Shown here: positions 8,594 to 16,419 of the stretch, in pieces
Position numbering within the stretch: position 1 is the first letter of the stretch
How the letters are laid out: every line of letters begins with the position of its first letter
Source: Candidatus Uhrbacteria bacterium
GTDB lineage: Bacteria; Patescibacteriota; Patescibacteriia; 2-12-FULL-60-25
NCBI GenBank assembly: GCA_016222815.1
Contig: JACRQE010000003.1
Location: forward strand, 62,001-126,000
Direction: 5' to 3'
Length of the DNA: 64,000 nucleotides
Position numbers and translations under genes: made by a program
Notes under the pieces: model-generated
The model's input: the letters and a program-made list of their open reading frames with translations, nothing else
The model's database searches: none
What the model was told of the DNA's origin: nothing

Positions 8594-9376
8594 ATGTCCC
8601 TCATCAAAACACCAGCCGAAATAGAAATCCTGAAAAAAGGCGGAGCCATCCTGTCGCGTGCTTTGCGTTTGGCCATGGACGCTTGCGTGGTTGGCGCTTC
8701 GACAGTCGAAATCGACCGTATCGCCCGCGAGTACATCGTCTCCAAAGGCGGCGAGCCGTCCTTCCTCGGTTATCGCATCTCACCCGAAGATCCGGCCTAT
8801 CCGTCCACGCTCTGCATCTCCATCAACGATGAAGTCGTCCACGGTTTGGCTATCCCGGAGCGCATCATCAAAGACGGCGACGTGGTCAGTCTGGATATCG
8901 GAGCTTGGTATCAAGGTTTGTGCACGGACATGGCCGCCACAGTCGCGGTCGGAAACGTCCAACCGCGCAACCTGGAACTCATCCGTGATACTCGGACGTC
9001 TCTCGAAAAGGGGATAGCGGTGGTCAAAGCCGGCACTTTCGTATCCGATATCGGCGCGACCGTCGAAGATTTCCTCAAACCCAGGGGCTACGGCATCGTC
9101 CGCGACCTGGTCGGCCATGGCGTGGGTCACGAGGTCCACGAAGAACCCCAAATCCCGAACTTCCGTGAACCGCGTATGCCCAAGACCAAGATGCGGACCG
9201 GAATGGTCCTGGCCATCGAACCTATGATCACGCTCGGCGATTGGCGCGTCTACCAAAAAGACGACGGCTGGACCATCGTGACCAAAGACCACTCGGTCGC
9301 GGCGCACTGGGAAGTCACGGTCGCGGTGACGGAAACAGGTTACGAGCTGATAACGCCGTGGCCCGACGAGTCCTGA
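8594..9376 (+). CDS. map: Methionine aminopeptidase, type I
   Basis: It removes the initiator methionine from nascent proteins. All five dinuclear metal ligands are present in register: Asp101, Asp112, His175 (in GHGVGHEVHE), Glu209 (AIEPM) and Glu240 (HWEVTV). The substrate-positioning His83 (VVHGL) is also present. The 260 aa match the short bacterial type Ia form without an N-terminal zinc domain. It lies downstream of adk as in many ribosomal superoperons. Confidence 0.97.
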   Translation: MSLIKTPAEIEILKKGGAILSRALRLAMDACVVGASTVEIDRIAREYIVSKGGEPSFLGYRISPEDPAYPSTLCISINDEVVHGLAIPERIIKDGDVVSLDIGAWYQGLCTDMAATVAVGNVQPRNLELIRDTRTSLEKGIAVVKAGTFVSDIGATVEDFLKPRGYGIVRDLVGHGVGHEVHEEPQIPNFREPRMPKTKMRTGMVLAIEPMITLGDWRVYQKDDGWTIVTKDHSVAAHWEVTVAVTETGYELITPWPDES

Positions 9377-9445
9377 ATCTTGAAACTTGAATCTTAAATC
9401 TCGCACTATCCTACGTTTCAAGTTTCATGTATCAAGCTTCATGAT
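9377..9445. repeat. Word-repeat hairpin element, copy 1
   Basis: The gap between map and ruvX is filled by degenerate repeats of CTTGAAACTTGAATC on the left and CGTTTCAAGTTTCATG on the right, around a core CACTATCCTA. The arms are inverted relative to each other, giving a long imperfect hairpin. Its reverse complement resembles the element at 9851. Confidence 0.65.
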
Positions 9446-9850
9446 ATGAGAATCCTCGGCATTGACTACGGTTCCAAGCGCGTCGGCATCGCGCTCGGTG
9501 ATACTGATTCGAGAATCGCCACCCCGTGGTCGGTTTTGCCGAACGAAGGCGCCTTAGCCCTCCTCTCCAAAATCCACGATATCGTAGAACGCGATTTGGT
9601 CTCCGAGATCGTCATCGGCATTCCGCGCCCTCTCAAAGATCCGAAACTCGAGAATGACCAGGTGCGCGAAGTGCGTAAGTTCATCGCCGGTCTCCAGGGT
9701 CTCGGCTTGCCGCTCCACGAAGAGGATGAAGCTTTGTCATCCAAACTCGCCGCCCAGCAAGTCGCGGCCGCAGGGGAGAAGGGGAAGCGAGACGACCTGG
9801 CCGCCGCCGCTATTCTGCAGACATGGCTGGACCGGCAACGTGAAACTTGA
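9446..9850 (+). CDS. ruvX: RuvX/YqgF family nuclease
   Basis: The 134-aa protein has the RNase H-like fold signature: MRILGIDYGSKRVGIAL at the N-terminus with the first catalytic Asp, an EIVIGIPRP strand with the second acidic region, and a C-terminal DDLAAAAILQTWLD with the last Asp pair. YqgF proteins process the 5' end of pre-16S rRNA and were also called putative Holliday junction resolvases. It sits before recO, consistent with either role. Both flanking gaps hold related hairpin repeats. Confidence 0.93.
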   Translation: MRILGIDYGSKRVGIALGDTDSRIATPWSVLPNEGALALLSKIHDIVERDLVSEIVIGIPRPLKDPKLENDQVREVRKFIAGLQGLGLPLHEEDEALSSKLAAQQVAAAGEKGKRDDLAAAAILQTWLDRQRET

Positions 9851-9921
9851 AGCATGTAACTTGAAGCGTAGGATACTGTTTGGTTTGACGTTTCGAGTTC
9901 CACGCTTCAAGCTGCGAGAGC
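9851..9921. repeat. Word-repeat hairpin element, copy 2
   Basis: Between ruvX and recO, GTAACTTGAAGCG and a core TAGGATACTG are followed by inverted words including CCACGCTTCAAGC. The left part begins inside the ruvX stop region (GTGAAACTTGAAGC). It is the same family as 9377-9445 in opposite orientation. Confidence 0.65.
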
Positions 9922-10599
9922 ATGCCCTATCTCCGCGATACCGTTTTTATCCTCAAGAAAGAGCCGTATCGAGAACACGACCGGCGCTATTATCTGTACG
10001 GCCGCGAGCACGGCCTGCTCATCGCCGTGGCCCGCGGAGCGTCTTCGCATAAATCAAAACAAGCCGGCCACCTCGAGCCTTTCAGCCAGGCCCAAGTCAT
10101 GATTGCCAAAGGTGCGAGCTTCGACAAACTCGCGGTGGCAAAGGCGGACGCGTCGTACCCCGTACATCGAACCTCGTACCTCGCGAACTACGCCGTCATG
10201 GGTTCTTTCTCCGACCTGATGGTCAAGCTCCTGCGTCCTGGCGTAGCCGACGAACGCGTCTTTGATCTCCTGCAAGAAGCGGGGAGCGCCTTAGCCGAAT
10301 TGCCTCGCGAGCCCTCTGCTGACCGCTCGCGTCTCTTCCTCTCCGCCGCCACACTCAAACTTCTCGACCTCCTGGGCTTCGCTCCACCGGTCCATGCGTC
10401 GCCCGAATTCACGACCCCGGTCCAAAGCCTGGCGCTCGTCTCGTTCATGCGCCGCGCCCCGCTCGCCGACGTCTTGCGTCTCACAGGCCAAACCGACATC
10501 TTCCGCGCCGCCTCGGCCTTCGTGGATGAAGCGCTCAAGAATACCCACCTGGAACGCGAACCGCGCTACGCCGAAGCTATTTACGCTCTCCTGGGCTAA
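9922..10599 (+). CDS. recO: DNA repair protein RecO
   Basis: RecO loads RecA on SSB-coated DNA with RecR. The 225-aa protein has the N-terminal OB-fold pattern (RDTVFILKKEPYREHDRRYYLYGREHGLLIAVARGA, residues 4-39) and a helical C-terminal domain. The zinc-finger cysteines found in many RecO C-termini are absent. The ATG at 9922 directly follows the hairpin element. No recR is visible nearby. Confidence 0.9.
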   Translation: MPYLRDTVFILKKEPYREHDRRYYLYGREHGLLIAVARGASSHKSKQAGHLEPFSQAQVMIAKGASFDKLAVAKADASYPVHRTSYLANYAVMGSFSDLMVKLLRPGVADERVFDLLQEAGSALAELPREPSADRSRLFLSAATLKLLDLLGFAPPVHASPEFTTPVQSLALVSFMRRAPLADVLRLTGQTDIFRAASAFVDEALKNTHLEREPRYAEAIYALLG

Positions 10600-10603
10600 G
10601 CCA

Positions 10604-10632
10604 TTGACGGTCCGGGGTTTTAGTGCTAAATA
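10604..10632 (+). promoter_or_regulatory. Sigma70-type promoter for the gene at 10688
   Basis: TTGACG, a 17-nt spacer and TAAATA begin 4 nt after the recO stop. An AAAGGA Shine-Dalgarno-like site follows before the ATG. Confidence 0.55.
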
Positions 10633-10687
10633 GTTCTATTCGGCGCTCTTTTATTAACCCAAACCTCGGCAGCGAAAGGATCCCAGG

Positions 10688-11593
10688 ATGCCCAGAGATC
10701 AACGGACGCCCAGGCAGATTATGATCGGCGTGAGCCATAGCGGGGCAGGTTTCACCAAGCGGCAGTTCAACCGCGGTGAAGCGCCTCCGCCGACCACTGG
10801 CGCACATCCGATCGTGAAACGGGCGGTGAAGATCGCCAAGCCGCGCAGCAATCGTCGCGTCAAGGTCGCCCAGCCGCCACGGGTCAACATCCCGTCCGAT
10901 TACCAGATACGCGAACTCTCCCTGTCGGTGGCGCGCCAAAGTGCATTCCGCGAACGTCGTCGGCAATATCTCGACAACATCGCGTACCGTGTCTCGCAAG
11001 GGGAGGAAGTATCCGAAGACGAGAAGGTGGGACGTCTCGCCGACTTCCCAAAGTTCTATCGCTTGGTGGCAGTCAAGCTTCGCCGCTACGGCGGCAAACA
11101 TCCCATCATGATCGACATCTACCTGGCGCTCAAGGAATACGTGCATCGGGCCAGGAAGGAGTTCCGGAGCCTGACGCTCCAGGATTTGAAGAACTTCGCC
11201 GAACTGCACATCGCCGGCCGCGAAGCCTTGATCATCCAGATGGCCGACGAAGGTGAGCTGGTCCAGCGGCCAGGCTCGCCGAAGGACGCAAAGAAGAACG
11301 GCTCGTCAGCATACACCGAAGCGGCCGCCAAACGCCGCAAGGACGCCCGGCGCATCGACCGCATCACGGTCCGCTCCAGGCTTCCGGGCAGCTCCGAGGA
11401 CCTGTTCATCACCCTGGGCCGGTCGACCAAGATGGTGGATGGCCGTCGGGTTCCGTGCTCGCGGCGCGTATTCGCCATCCAGACCGAAGCCGAGTGGCGC
11501 GCCTGGCAGAAGTCGCGCATCCGCGACAAGCAGGACTACCGCAACTATCACCCGCGTCCGCGGCGCGATGACCGCGCCTCTGACCTCAACTGA
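10688..11593 (+). CDS. Orphan basic protein of unknown function (301 aa)
   Basis: I do not recognise this protein. It is strongly basic (many Arg/Lys clusters such as RERRRQYLD and AAAKRRKDARRIDR), with no signal peptide or membrane helix. It has a basic disordered-looking N-terminus (1-70), a helical middle (75-190) and a C-terminal part (225-285) with beta-like segments. The basic character suggests nucleic-acid binding, but no known motif is seen. It has its own promoter, ribosome binding site and terminator, and stands alone between recO and asnS. Confidence 0.75.
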   Translation: MPRDQRTPRQIMIGVSHSGAGFTKRQFNRGEAPPPTTGAHPIVKRAVKIAKPRSNRRVKVAQPPRVNIPSDYQIRELSLSVARQSAFRERRRQYLDNIAYRVSQGEEVSEDEKVGRLADFPKFYRLVAVKLRRYGGKHPIMIDIYLALKEYVHRARKEFRSLTLQDLKNFAELHIAGREALIIQMADEGELVQRPGSPKDAKKNGSSAYTEAAAKRRKDARRIDRITVRSRLPGSSEDLFITLGRSTKMVDGRRVPCSRRVFAIQTEAEWRAWQKSRIRDKQDYRNYHPRPRRDDRASDLN

Positions 11594-11601
11594 CCTCTCG
11601 A

Positions 11602-11641
11602 CCTCCGCCTCGGCACCTTGCCTGGGCGGAGGTTTTCTTTT
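11602..11641 (+). terminator. Hairpin terminator after the 10688 gene
   Basis: A perfect 8-bp stem CCTCCGCC/GGCGGAGG with a 15-nt loop is followed by TTTTCTTTT. Confidence 0.85.
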
Positions 11642-11657
11642 AAGCTAGCAGACATAT

Positions 11658-12950
11658 ATGGATACCCTCATCTCCAAATTCCCTGACCTGGTCGGCCAAG
11701 CCGTGACCGTCAAAGGCTGGGCCTACAACGTCCGTTCGTCGGGCAGTATCGCGTTCCTCCAGATCCGCGACGGTTCGGGTTTTACCCAAGCCGTGGTCGT
11801 CAAGACGAATGTCGACGAAGCGTCCTGGCAAGCCGCCGTGGACACGACTCTTGAATCATCCGTCGAAGTCACGGGCACTGTCTCCAAGCATCCCAAGCAG
11901 GAAGGTGTCTATGAGCTCCAGGCGTCATCCGTCAAACTCATCCAGAAGTCCGAGGAATATCCCATCGGAAAAAAAGAACACGGTCCGGATTTCCTGCTCG
12001 ACAACCGCCATCTCTGGCTGCGCGCGCCGTCGCAGTGGGCCGTCATGCGCGTCCGCAACGAAATCATCTACGCGACTTACGATTGGTTCCGCGACCACGA
12101 TTTCATCAAAATCGATTCTCCCATCCTCACGCCCAATGCCTGTGAAGGAACGACCGAGCTCTTCGAGATCGATTATTTCGGCGAGCGCAAAGCTTACCTT
12201 TCGCAATCCGGCCAGCTCTACATCGAAGCCGCCATCGCCTCGGTCGGCCGCTGTTTCGATTTCGGCCCGGTCTTCCGCGCCGAAAAATCCAAGACGCGCC
12301 GCCACCTCACCGAGTTCTGGATGATGGATGCCGAAATGGCGTTCGTGGAACATGAAGGCAACCTCAAGATCCAGGAAGAACTCGTGTCATTCATCGTCAA
12401 ACGCGTGCTTGAGAATTGCGCAGCCGAACTCAAGCTCCTCGAGCGCGACGTCGAACCTCTCAAGAAAGTCGTAGCCCCGTTTTACCGCCTGACCCACGCC
12501 GAAGCCATCCGCATCCTGCGCGAGAAGGGGAGCGATATCGGCGACATGGATGATCTCGGAGCTGATGACGAGACCACGCTCACCCAGATGTATGACAAGC
12601 CGATCTTCATCGAGAAATATCCGGCCGCGGTCAAAGCCTTCTACATGAAACGCGACCCGTCCGATCCGACGCGCGTCCTGAACGCCGACCTGCTGGCTCC
12701 CGAAGGCTACGGCGAGGTCATCGGCGGCAGCCAGCGCGAGGACGATTACGAAGCGTTGGTTGCCCGCGTCCGCGAACACAACCTGCCGGAAAAGGAATTC
12801 CAGTGGTATCTGGACCTGCGCAAATACGGCTCGGTCCCGCACTCCGGTTTCGGCTACGGCCTCGAGCGTCTCGTCACCTGGATCTGCGGCCTGCACCACG
12901 TCCGGGAGACGATCCCGTTCCCGAGATTGATGAACAGGTTGGAACCGTAG
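11658..12950 (+). CDS. asnS: Asparaginyl-tRNA synthetase
   Basis: This 430-aa class IIb synthetase charges tRNA-Asn. It has an N-terminal OB-fold anticodon domain (about 1-110) and a catalytic core. Motif 2 lies in the FRAEKSKTRRHLTEFWMMDAE region; motif 3 is GFGYGLERLVTWI near residues 395-407. The ending HHVRETIPFPR is typical of AsnRS-like enzymes. A stand-alone AsnRS suggests direct asparaginylation rather than the transamidation route. The TAG stop lies inside a palindromic repeat (12947-12993). Confidence 0.93.
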   Translation: MDTLISKFPDLVGQAVTVKGWAYNVRSSGSIAFLQIRDGSGFTQAVVVKTNVDEASWQAAVDTTLESSVEVTGTVSKHPKQEGVYELQASSVKLIQKSEEYPIGKKEHGPDFLLDNRHLWLRAPSQWAVMRVRNEIIYATYDWFRDHDFIKIDSPILTPNACEGTTELFEIDYFGERKAYLSQSGQLYIEAAIASVGRCFDFGPVFRAEKSKTRRHLTEFWMMDAEMAFVEHEGNLKIQEELVSFIVKRVLENCAAELKLLERDVEPLKKVVAPFYRLTHAEAIRILREKGSDIGDMDDLGADDETTLTQMYDKPIFIEKYPAAVKAFYMKRDPSDPTRVLNADLLAPEGYGEVIGGSQREDDYEALVARVREHNLPEKEFQWYLDLRKYGSVPHSGFGYGLERLVTWICGLHHVRETIPFPRLMNRLEP

Positions 12951-12993
12951 GGGCGAGGTTTCCGCGCCCTGGGCGGGGTAACCCCGCCCCTAC
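12947..12993. repeat. GTAGGGGCGA palindromic repeat, copy 1
   Basis: GTAGGGGCGAGG at the left end pairs with CCCCGCCCCTAC at the right end, with an inner GCGCCCTGGGCGGGG part. The asnS stop codon TAG is part of the left arm. Related copies lie at 14882 and 16316. Confidence 0.75.
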
Positions 12994-13014
12994 ATAAAAA
13001 ATCCCTTCCCGTGG

Positions 13015-13020
13015 TATGCT
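13015..13020 (+). promoter_or_regulatory. -10 box implying a leaderless start
   Basis: TATGCT in the context GTGGTATGCT ends 6 nt before the ATG at 13027, so transcription should begin at or next to the start codon. Confidence 0.55.
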
Positions 13021-13026
13021 GTGCCT

Positions 13027-14076
13027 ATGGGAAAAAGATTGAAAAACCTAAGCAAAACCAATGTTCCGGTCTTGCTTTTTGCGACTTTTTTGGTGGTCGG
13101 AGGCATAGTGTCTGCCGCCTACTTTTCCAGCCAAAAAGCAGACGTTGCCGCCCAGGCGTCAAAACAAGGCTCGGTGCAGAATTCCACCAGCCAGCCGCAA
13201 GTCGCGTCCGGTACGCTCTGGCTGGCCAATTCCGATGCGGTAACGGTCCTAAAGTTCGACGGAACCTCGGAGCGACTGTCTTGGGATGATTTCGCCAAAC
13301 GCTTTCCGAGCGCTGTATGGCCGGGCCAAGGCTCCTTAGCGGCCAACGGATCAGCTGTCTCCCTGCTTTCTCCGGAACAGGCGAGCGGAACGCGCAAAAT
13401 CTATCCCAGCCCTGACCGCAGATACATGGCGAATCTAGGTACACCGAAATCCGACAACGCCGCGGTCATTGAAGTCAGGCAAGGCAGGGAATCGCCCCAG
13501 ACCCTGGTTATCCGCGACCGCAAAGGCCGGGCATTCTCGGATACGCAATTCATGGGATGGTTGGATAATCGCACCCTGGCGCTTACGGCCGTGGCCACCA
13601 GCTCCCGTTGGGTATACGCCGTTGATCTCAACAACGTCATGCGTCCTTTGGCACCCCTGCCTGACGACGCCGTCTACCTCGAAGTCCGTGCCGGAGCAGT
13701 CTGGTATGCCACCGCTGTGCTGGGTGAGGGCATTGAGAGTCCGCCCATGGGTCCGTCGGACCTTCATCGAATCACCTCGAACGGTCAGGATGTGATTGTG
13801 GCCCAAGATGACTCGCGTGTCTTCCAGATTGTCGTCGCTAATGACAGGGGAGACTTCATGTATGCCACTGACGACGGTCAGGCTTATTACCAAAAATCAG
13901 GCGACACTGGTTCGCGCAAAGCCTTAAGTGAACGTCGCCCGCTGCTGATCTTGCGCGACGGCCGTCTGGTATTGCGCGAAGGGTTCAAAGTCGTCCTCTA
14001 CGATCCGGCGACCTCCCTATCCAGAGACTTGGGCGATTTACCCGAAGGCGAAGTCAGGGTCTTCGAAGGCAGTTGA
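13027..14076 (+). CDS. Membrane-anchored extracytoplasmic protein, probably beta-propeller
   Basis: The 349-aa protein has an N-terminal signal-anchor helix (about residues 14-37, TNVPVLLFATFLVVGGIVSAAYF). A long beta-rich domain follows, with repeated strand pairs such as YPSPDRRYMANLG, FMGWLDNRTLALTAVA and VVANDRGDFMYATDDG. This resembles TolB/WD-type propellers of about six blades. No catalytic motif is visible. The GTG at 13021 is an alternative start, but ATG 13027 fits the -10 spacing. It is followed by another anchored protein at 14120. Confidence 0.75.
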   Translation: MGKRLKNLSKTNVPVLLFATFLVVGGIVSAAYFSSQKADVAAQASKQGSVQNSTSQPQVASGTLWLANSDAVTVLKFDGTSERLSWDDFAKRFPSAVWPGQGSLAANGSAVSLLSPEQASGTRKIYPSPDRRYMANLGTPKSDNAAVIEVRQGRESPQTLVIRDRKGRAFSDTQFMGWLDNRTLALTAVATSSRWVYAVDLNNVMRPLAPLPDDAVYLEVRAGAVWYATAVLGEGIESPPMGPSDLHRITSNGQDVIVAQDDSRVFQIVVANDRGDFMYATDDGQAYYQKSGDTGSRKALSERRPLLILRDGRLVLREGFKVVLYDPATSLSRDLGDLPEGEVRVFEGS

Positions 14077-14119
14077 TCACTCGACCTGGCGCGGTGCATC
14101 GGATAAACTAATCAGGCTT

Positions 14120-14860
14120 ATGTCCAACCAACCAGCGAATAACACGGATCTCAAGATATTTATCGGTCTCGGTATCGTGGCCCTAGCCTTAGCTGTCTTT
14201 GCGCCCGCCCTGTGGTTCATTTACGTCCTGACATCCCAATCCCTGACGCCGACCGCGACTTCGACCATGTCCGGCGCCGGGAAACCCGCCATCCAAGGGC
14301 ATATCGGCGAGCTCGGAAGCACTTGCGGCGGTGTCGAACGTTTTCCCTGCCGTCCCGGCCTCCAGTGCTCGACCGGTATCGATTTCACGAAGTACGGCGT
14401 CTGCGAAAAACCCGCCCAAACCATCCAAGCGGCGACTTTGATGCAGATGGGGGAATCCTGTGACGAAGCTCCTTGTGTCCCTGGTCTGTTTTGCGACCAA
14501 TCCAAATCTACGGAACAGGGATGGGTTTGCGCCTCGCAGGACGGACAATCTCCAAGCATCCTGAAAGCCAAGCTCGACGGAGCTGAGCCCGTTACCGGCA
14601 AATACCTGGCAGCAAGCGGAGCCAAAATCAAGCTTAGCGTCCAGACCGTTAACGCCGAAAAAGTCACCGTCTTCTTTGAGCCCGAAGATCCCAAGACCGG
14701 CAGGACCGAAATTATCATGGATAAGGGTGCCGGAGGTGTATTCGTGAGCCAGAACGATTTCATGGTCGCAAAAGGCATGTCAGGCTATTTCCGTATCAAG
14801 GCCCAAACCGTCGGGACCGGCTACTCCATCCTGGACCTGCCGTTTGCCAGCAAAGATTGA
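14120..14860 (+). CDS. Membrane-anchored protein with two small Cys-rich modules
   Basis: The 246-aa protein has an N-terminal membrane anchor (about residues 12-37). Two short cysteine modules of similar layout follow. The first, about 60-96, has the pattern C-x6-PCRPGLQC with a further Cys at YGVC. The second, about 112-138, has C-x3-PCVPGLFC with a further Cys at GWVC. The C-terminal domain (about 150-245) looks like an Ig/CARDB-type beta sandwich. Paired Cys modules suggest disulfide-stabilised extracellular binding domains; the partner is unknown. A -10-like TAAACT lies at 14104-14109. Confidence 0.75.
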   Translation: MSNQPANNTDLKIFIGLGIVALALAVFAPALWFIYVLTSQSLTPTATSTMSGAGKPAIQGHIGELGSTCGGVERFPCRPGLQCSTGIDFTKYGVCEKPAQTIQAATLMQMGESCDEAPCVPGLFCDQSKSTEQGWVCASQDGQSPSILKAKLDGAEPVTGKYLAASGAKIKLSVQTVNAEKVTVFFEPEDPKTGRTEIIMDKGAGGVFVSQNDFMVAKGMSGYFRIKAQTVGTGYSILDLPFASKD

Positions 14861-14881
14861 ATCGTGTAATTTGATTCCATT

Positions 14882-14908
14882 GTAGGGGCGAGGTAACCTC
14901 GCCCCTAC
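14882..14908. repeat. GTAGGGGCGA palindromic repeat, copy 2
   Basis: A near-perfect 27-nt palindrome pairs GTAGGGGCGAGGT with ACCTCGCCCCTAC around one central base. It lies between the gene ending at 14860 and aspS. Confidence 0.85.
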
Positions 14909-14921
14909 CATTATCAATAAT

Positions 14922-16319
14922 ATGCCACGCATCCTGAACCAAGAAACCGTTGGCCAAATTGGCTCCGAAGTCGCCATCTCCGGCTGGGTCAATACCCGGC
15001 GCGATATGGGCAAGATCACGTTTTTCGACATGCGCGACCGCTCCGGCCTTTTGCAGGTCGTAATCGTGCCATCCGAACTGGACGACGCTTCGCGCGAGCT
15101 CGTCACCGCCATCCGTTCCGAGTATTGCCTCAATATCGCTGGCATTGTCCAAAAACGCAGCGAGAAACAGGTTAACCCCAACTTATCTACCGGCACCGTG
15201 GAACTCTTGGCCAAACGCATCGAGATTCTCAACCCATCCAAGACGCCGCCTTTCGAACTCGAAGAAACGGCTGGCATCAACGAGGAGCTGCGCATGAAAT
15301 ACCGTTACCTGGACCTCCGCAGCCAGCGCATGCAACGCAACATCCGCCTGCGCGACAGTCTCGTGTCCTTCATGCGCGACTTTCTCCACGCCCAGGATTT
15401 CGTGGAAGTCGAGACGCCGTACATCACCAAAGGCACGCCCGAAGGTGCGCGCGAGTTCCTCATCCCGTCGCGTACCCAACCCGGCAAGTTCTACGCTCTC
15501 CCGCAATCGCCCCAGCAGTTCAAGCAGCTTTTGATGGTCGGCGGCATGGAACGTTATTTCCAAATCGCCCGTTGCTTCCGCGATGAAGACCAGCGCGGCG
15601 ACCGCCAGCCCGAATTCACCCAGCTCGACCTCGAGATGTCTTTCGTGGAACGCGAAGACGTGCTCCAGCTCATCGAAGACATGATGATCAAGATGGTCAA
15701 GGCCGTCACGCCCGAGAAGCGCATCCAGCAGGTCCCGTTCCCGCGCATCCCATACCGCGAGGCCATGGAAAAATACGGCAGCGACAAACCCGATCTCCGC
15801 GAAGACAAAGACGACCCGAACCTGCTTGCGTTCGCCTGGGTCATCGATTTCCCGTTCTTCGAGCCGACCGACGACGGGGGATGGACCTTCAGCCACAACC
15901 CGTTCTCCAAACCCAACGACGAACACATGGAGTGGCTAATGGAAAAGTCGCATATCTCCGAGATAATGACCCAGCAGTACGACCTGGTCCTCAATGGTTA
16001 CGAAGCCGGCGGCGGCAGTATCCGCAACCACCAGCCAGAAGCGCTCAAGAAGGTGTTTGAGGTCATGGGTCTCTCGGAAGAGGATATCCAATCCCAGTTC
16101 GGCCACATGCTCGAAGCCCTCACCTTCGGCGCCCCTCCGCACGGCGGCATCGCCCCGGGCATTGACCGTCTCGTCATGCTTTTGGCTAACGAACCAAACA
16201 TCCGCGAAGTCATCGCCTTCCCCAAGACCGGCGACGCCCGCGACCTTCTCATGGGCGCACCGTCAGAATTGCCGAAAGCCAAGCTGGACGAAGTGAATAT
16301 CCAAATCAAGAAGACGTAG
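14922..16319 (+). CDS. aspS: Bacterial-type aspartyl-tRNA synthetase lacking the GAD insertion domain
   Basis: This class IIb synthetase charges tRNA-Asp. The 465 aa compare with about 590 for standard bacterial AspRS. The N-terminal OB fold (about 1-105), the catalytic block TKGTPEGAREFLIPSR, the QSPQQFKQLLMVGG and RCFRDEDQRGDRQPEFTQLD region, and the motif 3 region GGIAPGIDRLVMLL are all bacterial in type. Between YGSDKPDLRED and AWVIDFPFFE, where other bacteria carry the roughly 120-130-residue GAD domain, only about ten residues remain. The clean junction and intact flanks indicate a real domain loss, not a frameshift. Confidence 0.95.
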   Translation: MPRILNQETVGQIGSEVAISGWVNTRRDMGKITFFDMRDRSGLLQVVIVPSELDDASRELVTAIRSEYCLNIAGIVQKRSEKQVNPNLSTGTVELLAKRIEILNPSKTPPFELEETAGINEELRMKYRYLDLRSQRMQRNIRLRDSLVSFMRDFLHAQDFVEVETPYITKGTPEGAREFLIPSRTQPGKFYALPQSPQQFKQLLMVGGMERYFQIARCFRDEDQRGDRQPEFTQLDLEMSFVEREDVLQLIEDMMIKMVKAVTPEKRIQQVPFPRIPYREAMEKYGSDKPDLREDKDDPNLLAFAWVIDFPFFEPTDDGGWTFSHNPFSKPNDEHMEWLMEKSHISEIMTQQYDLVLNGYEAGGGSIRNHQPEALKKVFEVMGLSEEDIQSQFGHMLEALTFGAPPHGGIAPGIDRLVMLLANEPNIREVIAFPKTGDARDLLMGAPSELPKAKLDEVNIQIKKT

Positions 16320-16344
16320 GGGCGAATCATGATTCGCCCGTAAC
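16316..16344. repeat. GTAGGGGCGA palindromic repeat, copy 3
   Basis: GTAGGGGCGAATCA and TGATTCGCCCGTAAC form an inverted repeat with a perfect inner GGGCGAATCA/TGATTCGCCC. The aspS stop codon TAG is inside the left arm, as for asnS. Confidence 0.8.
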
Positions 16345-16419
16345 CCGGTTGTCATTCCGCAAGGAATCGTGATATTCTAGGCCTGCTTTGTGCTAAGTTT
16401 GTTCATAATTCCATCCTCT

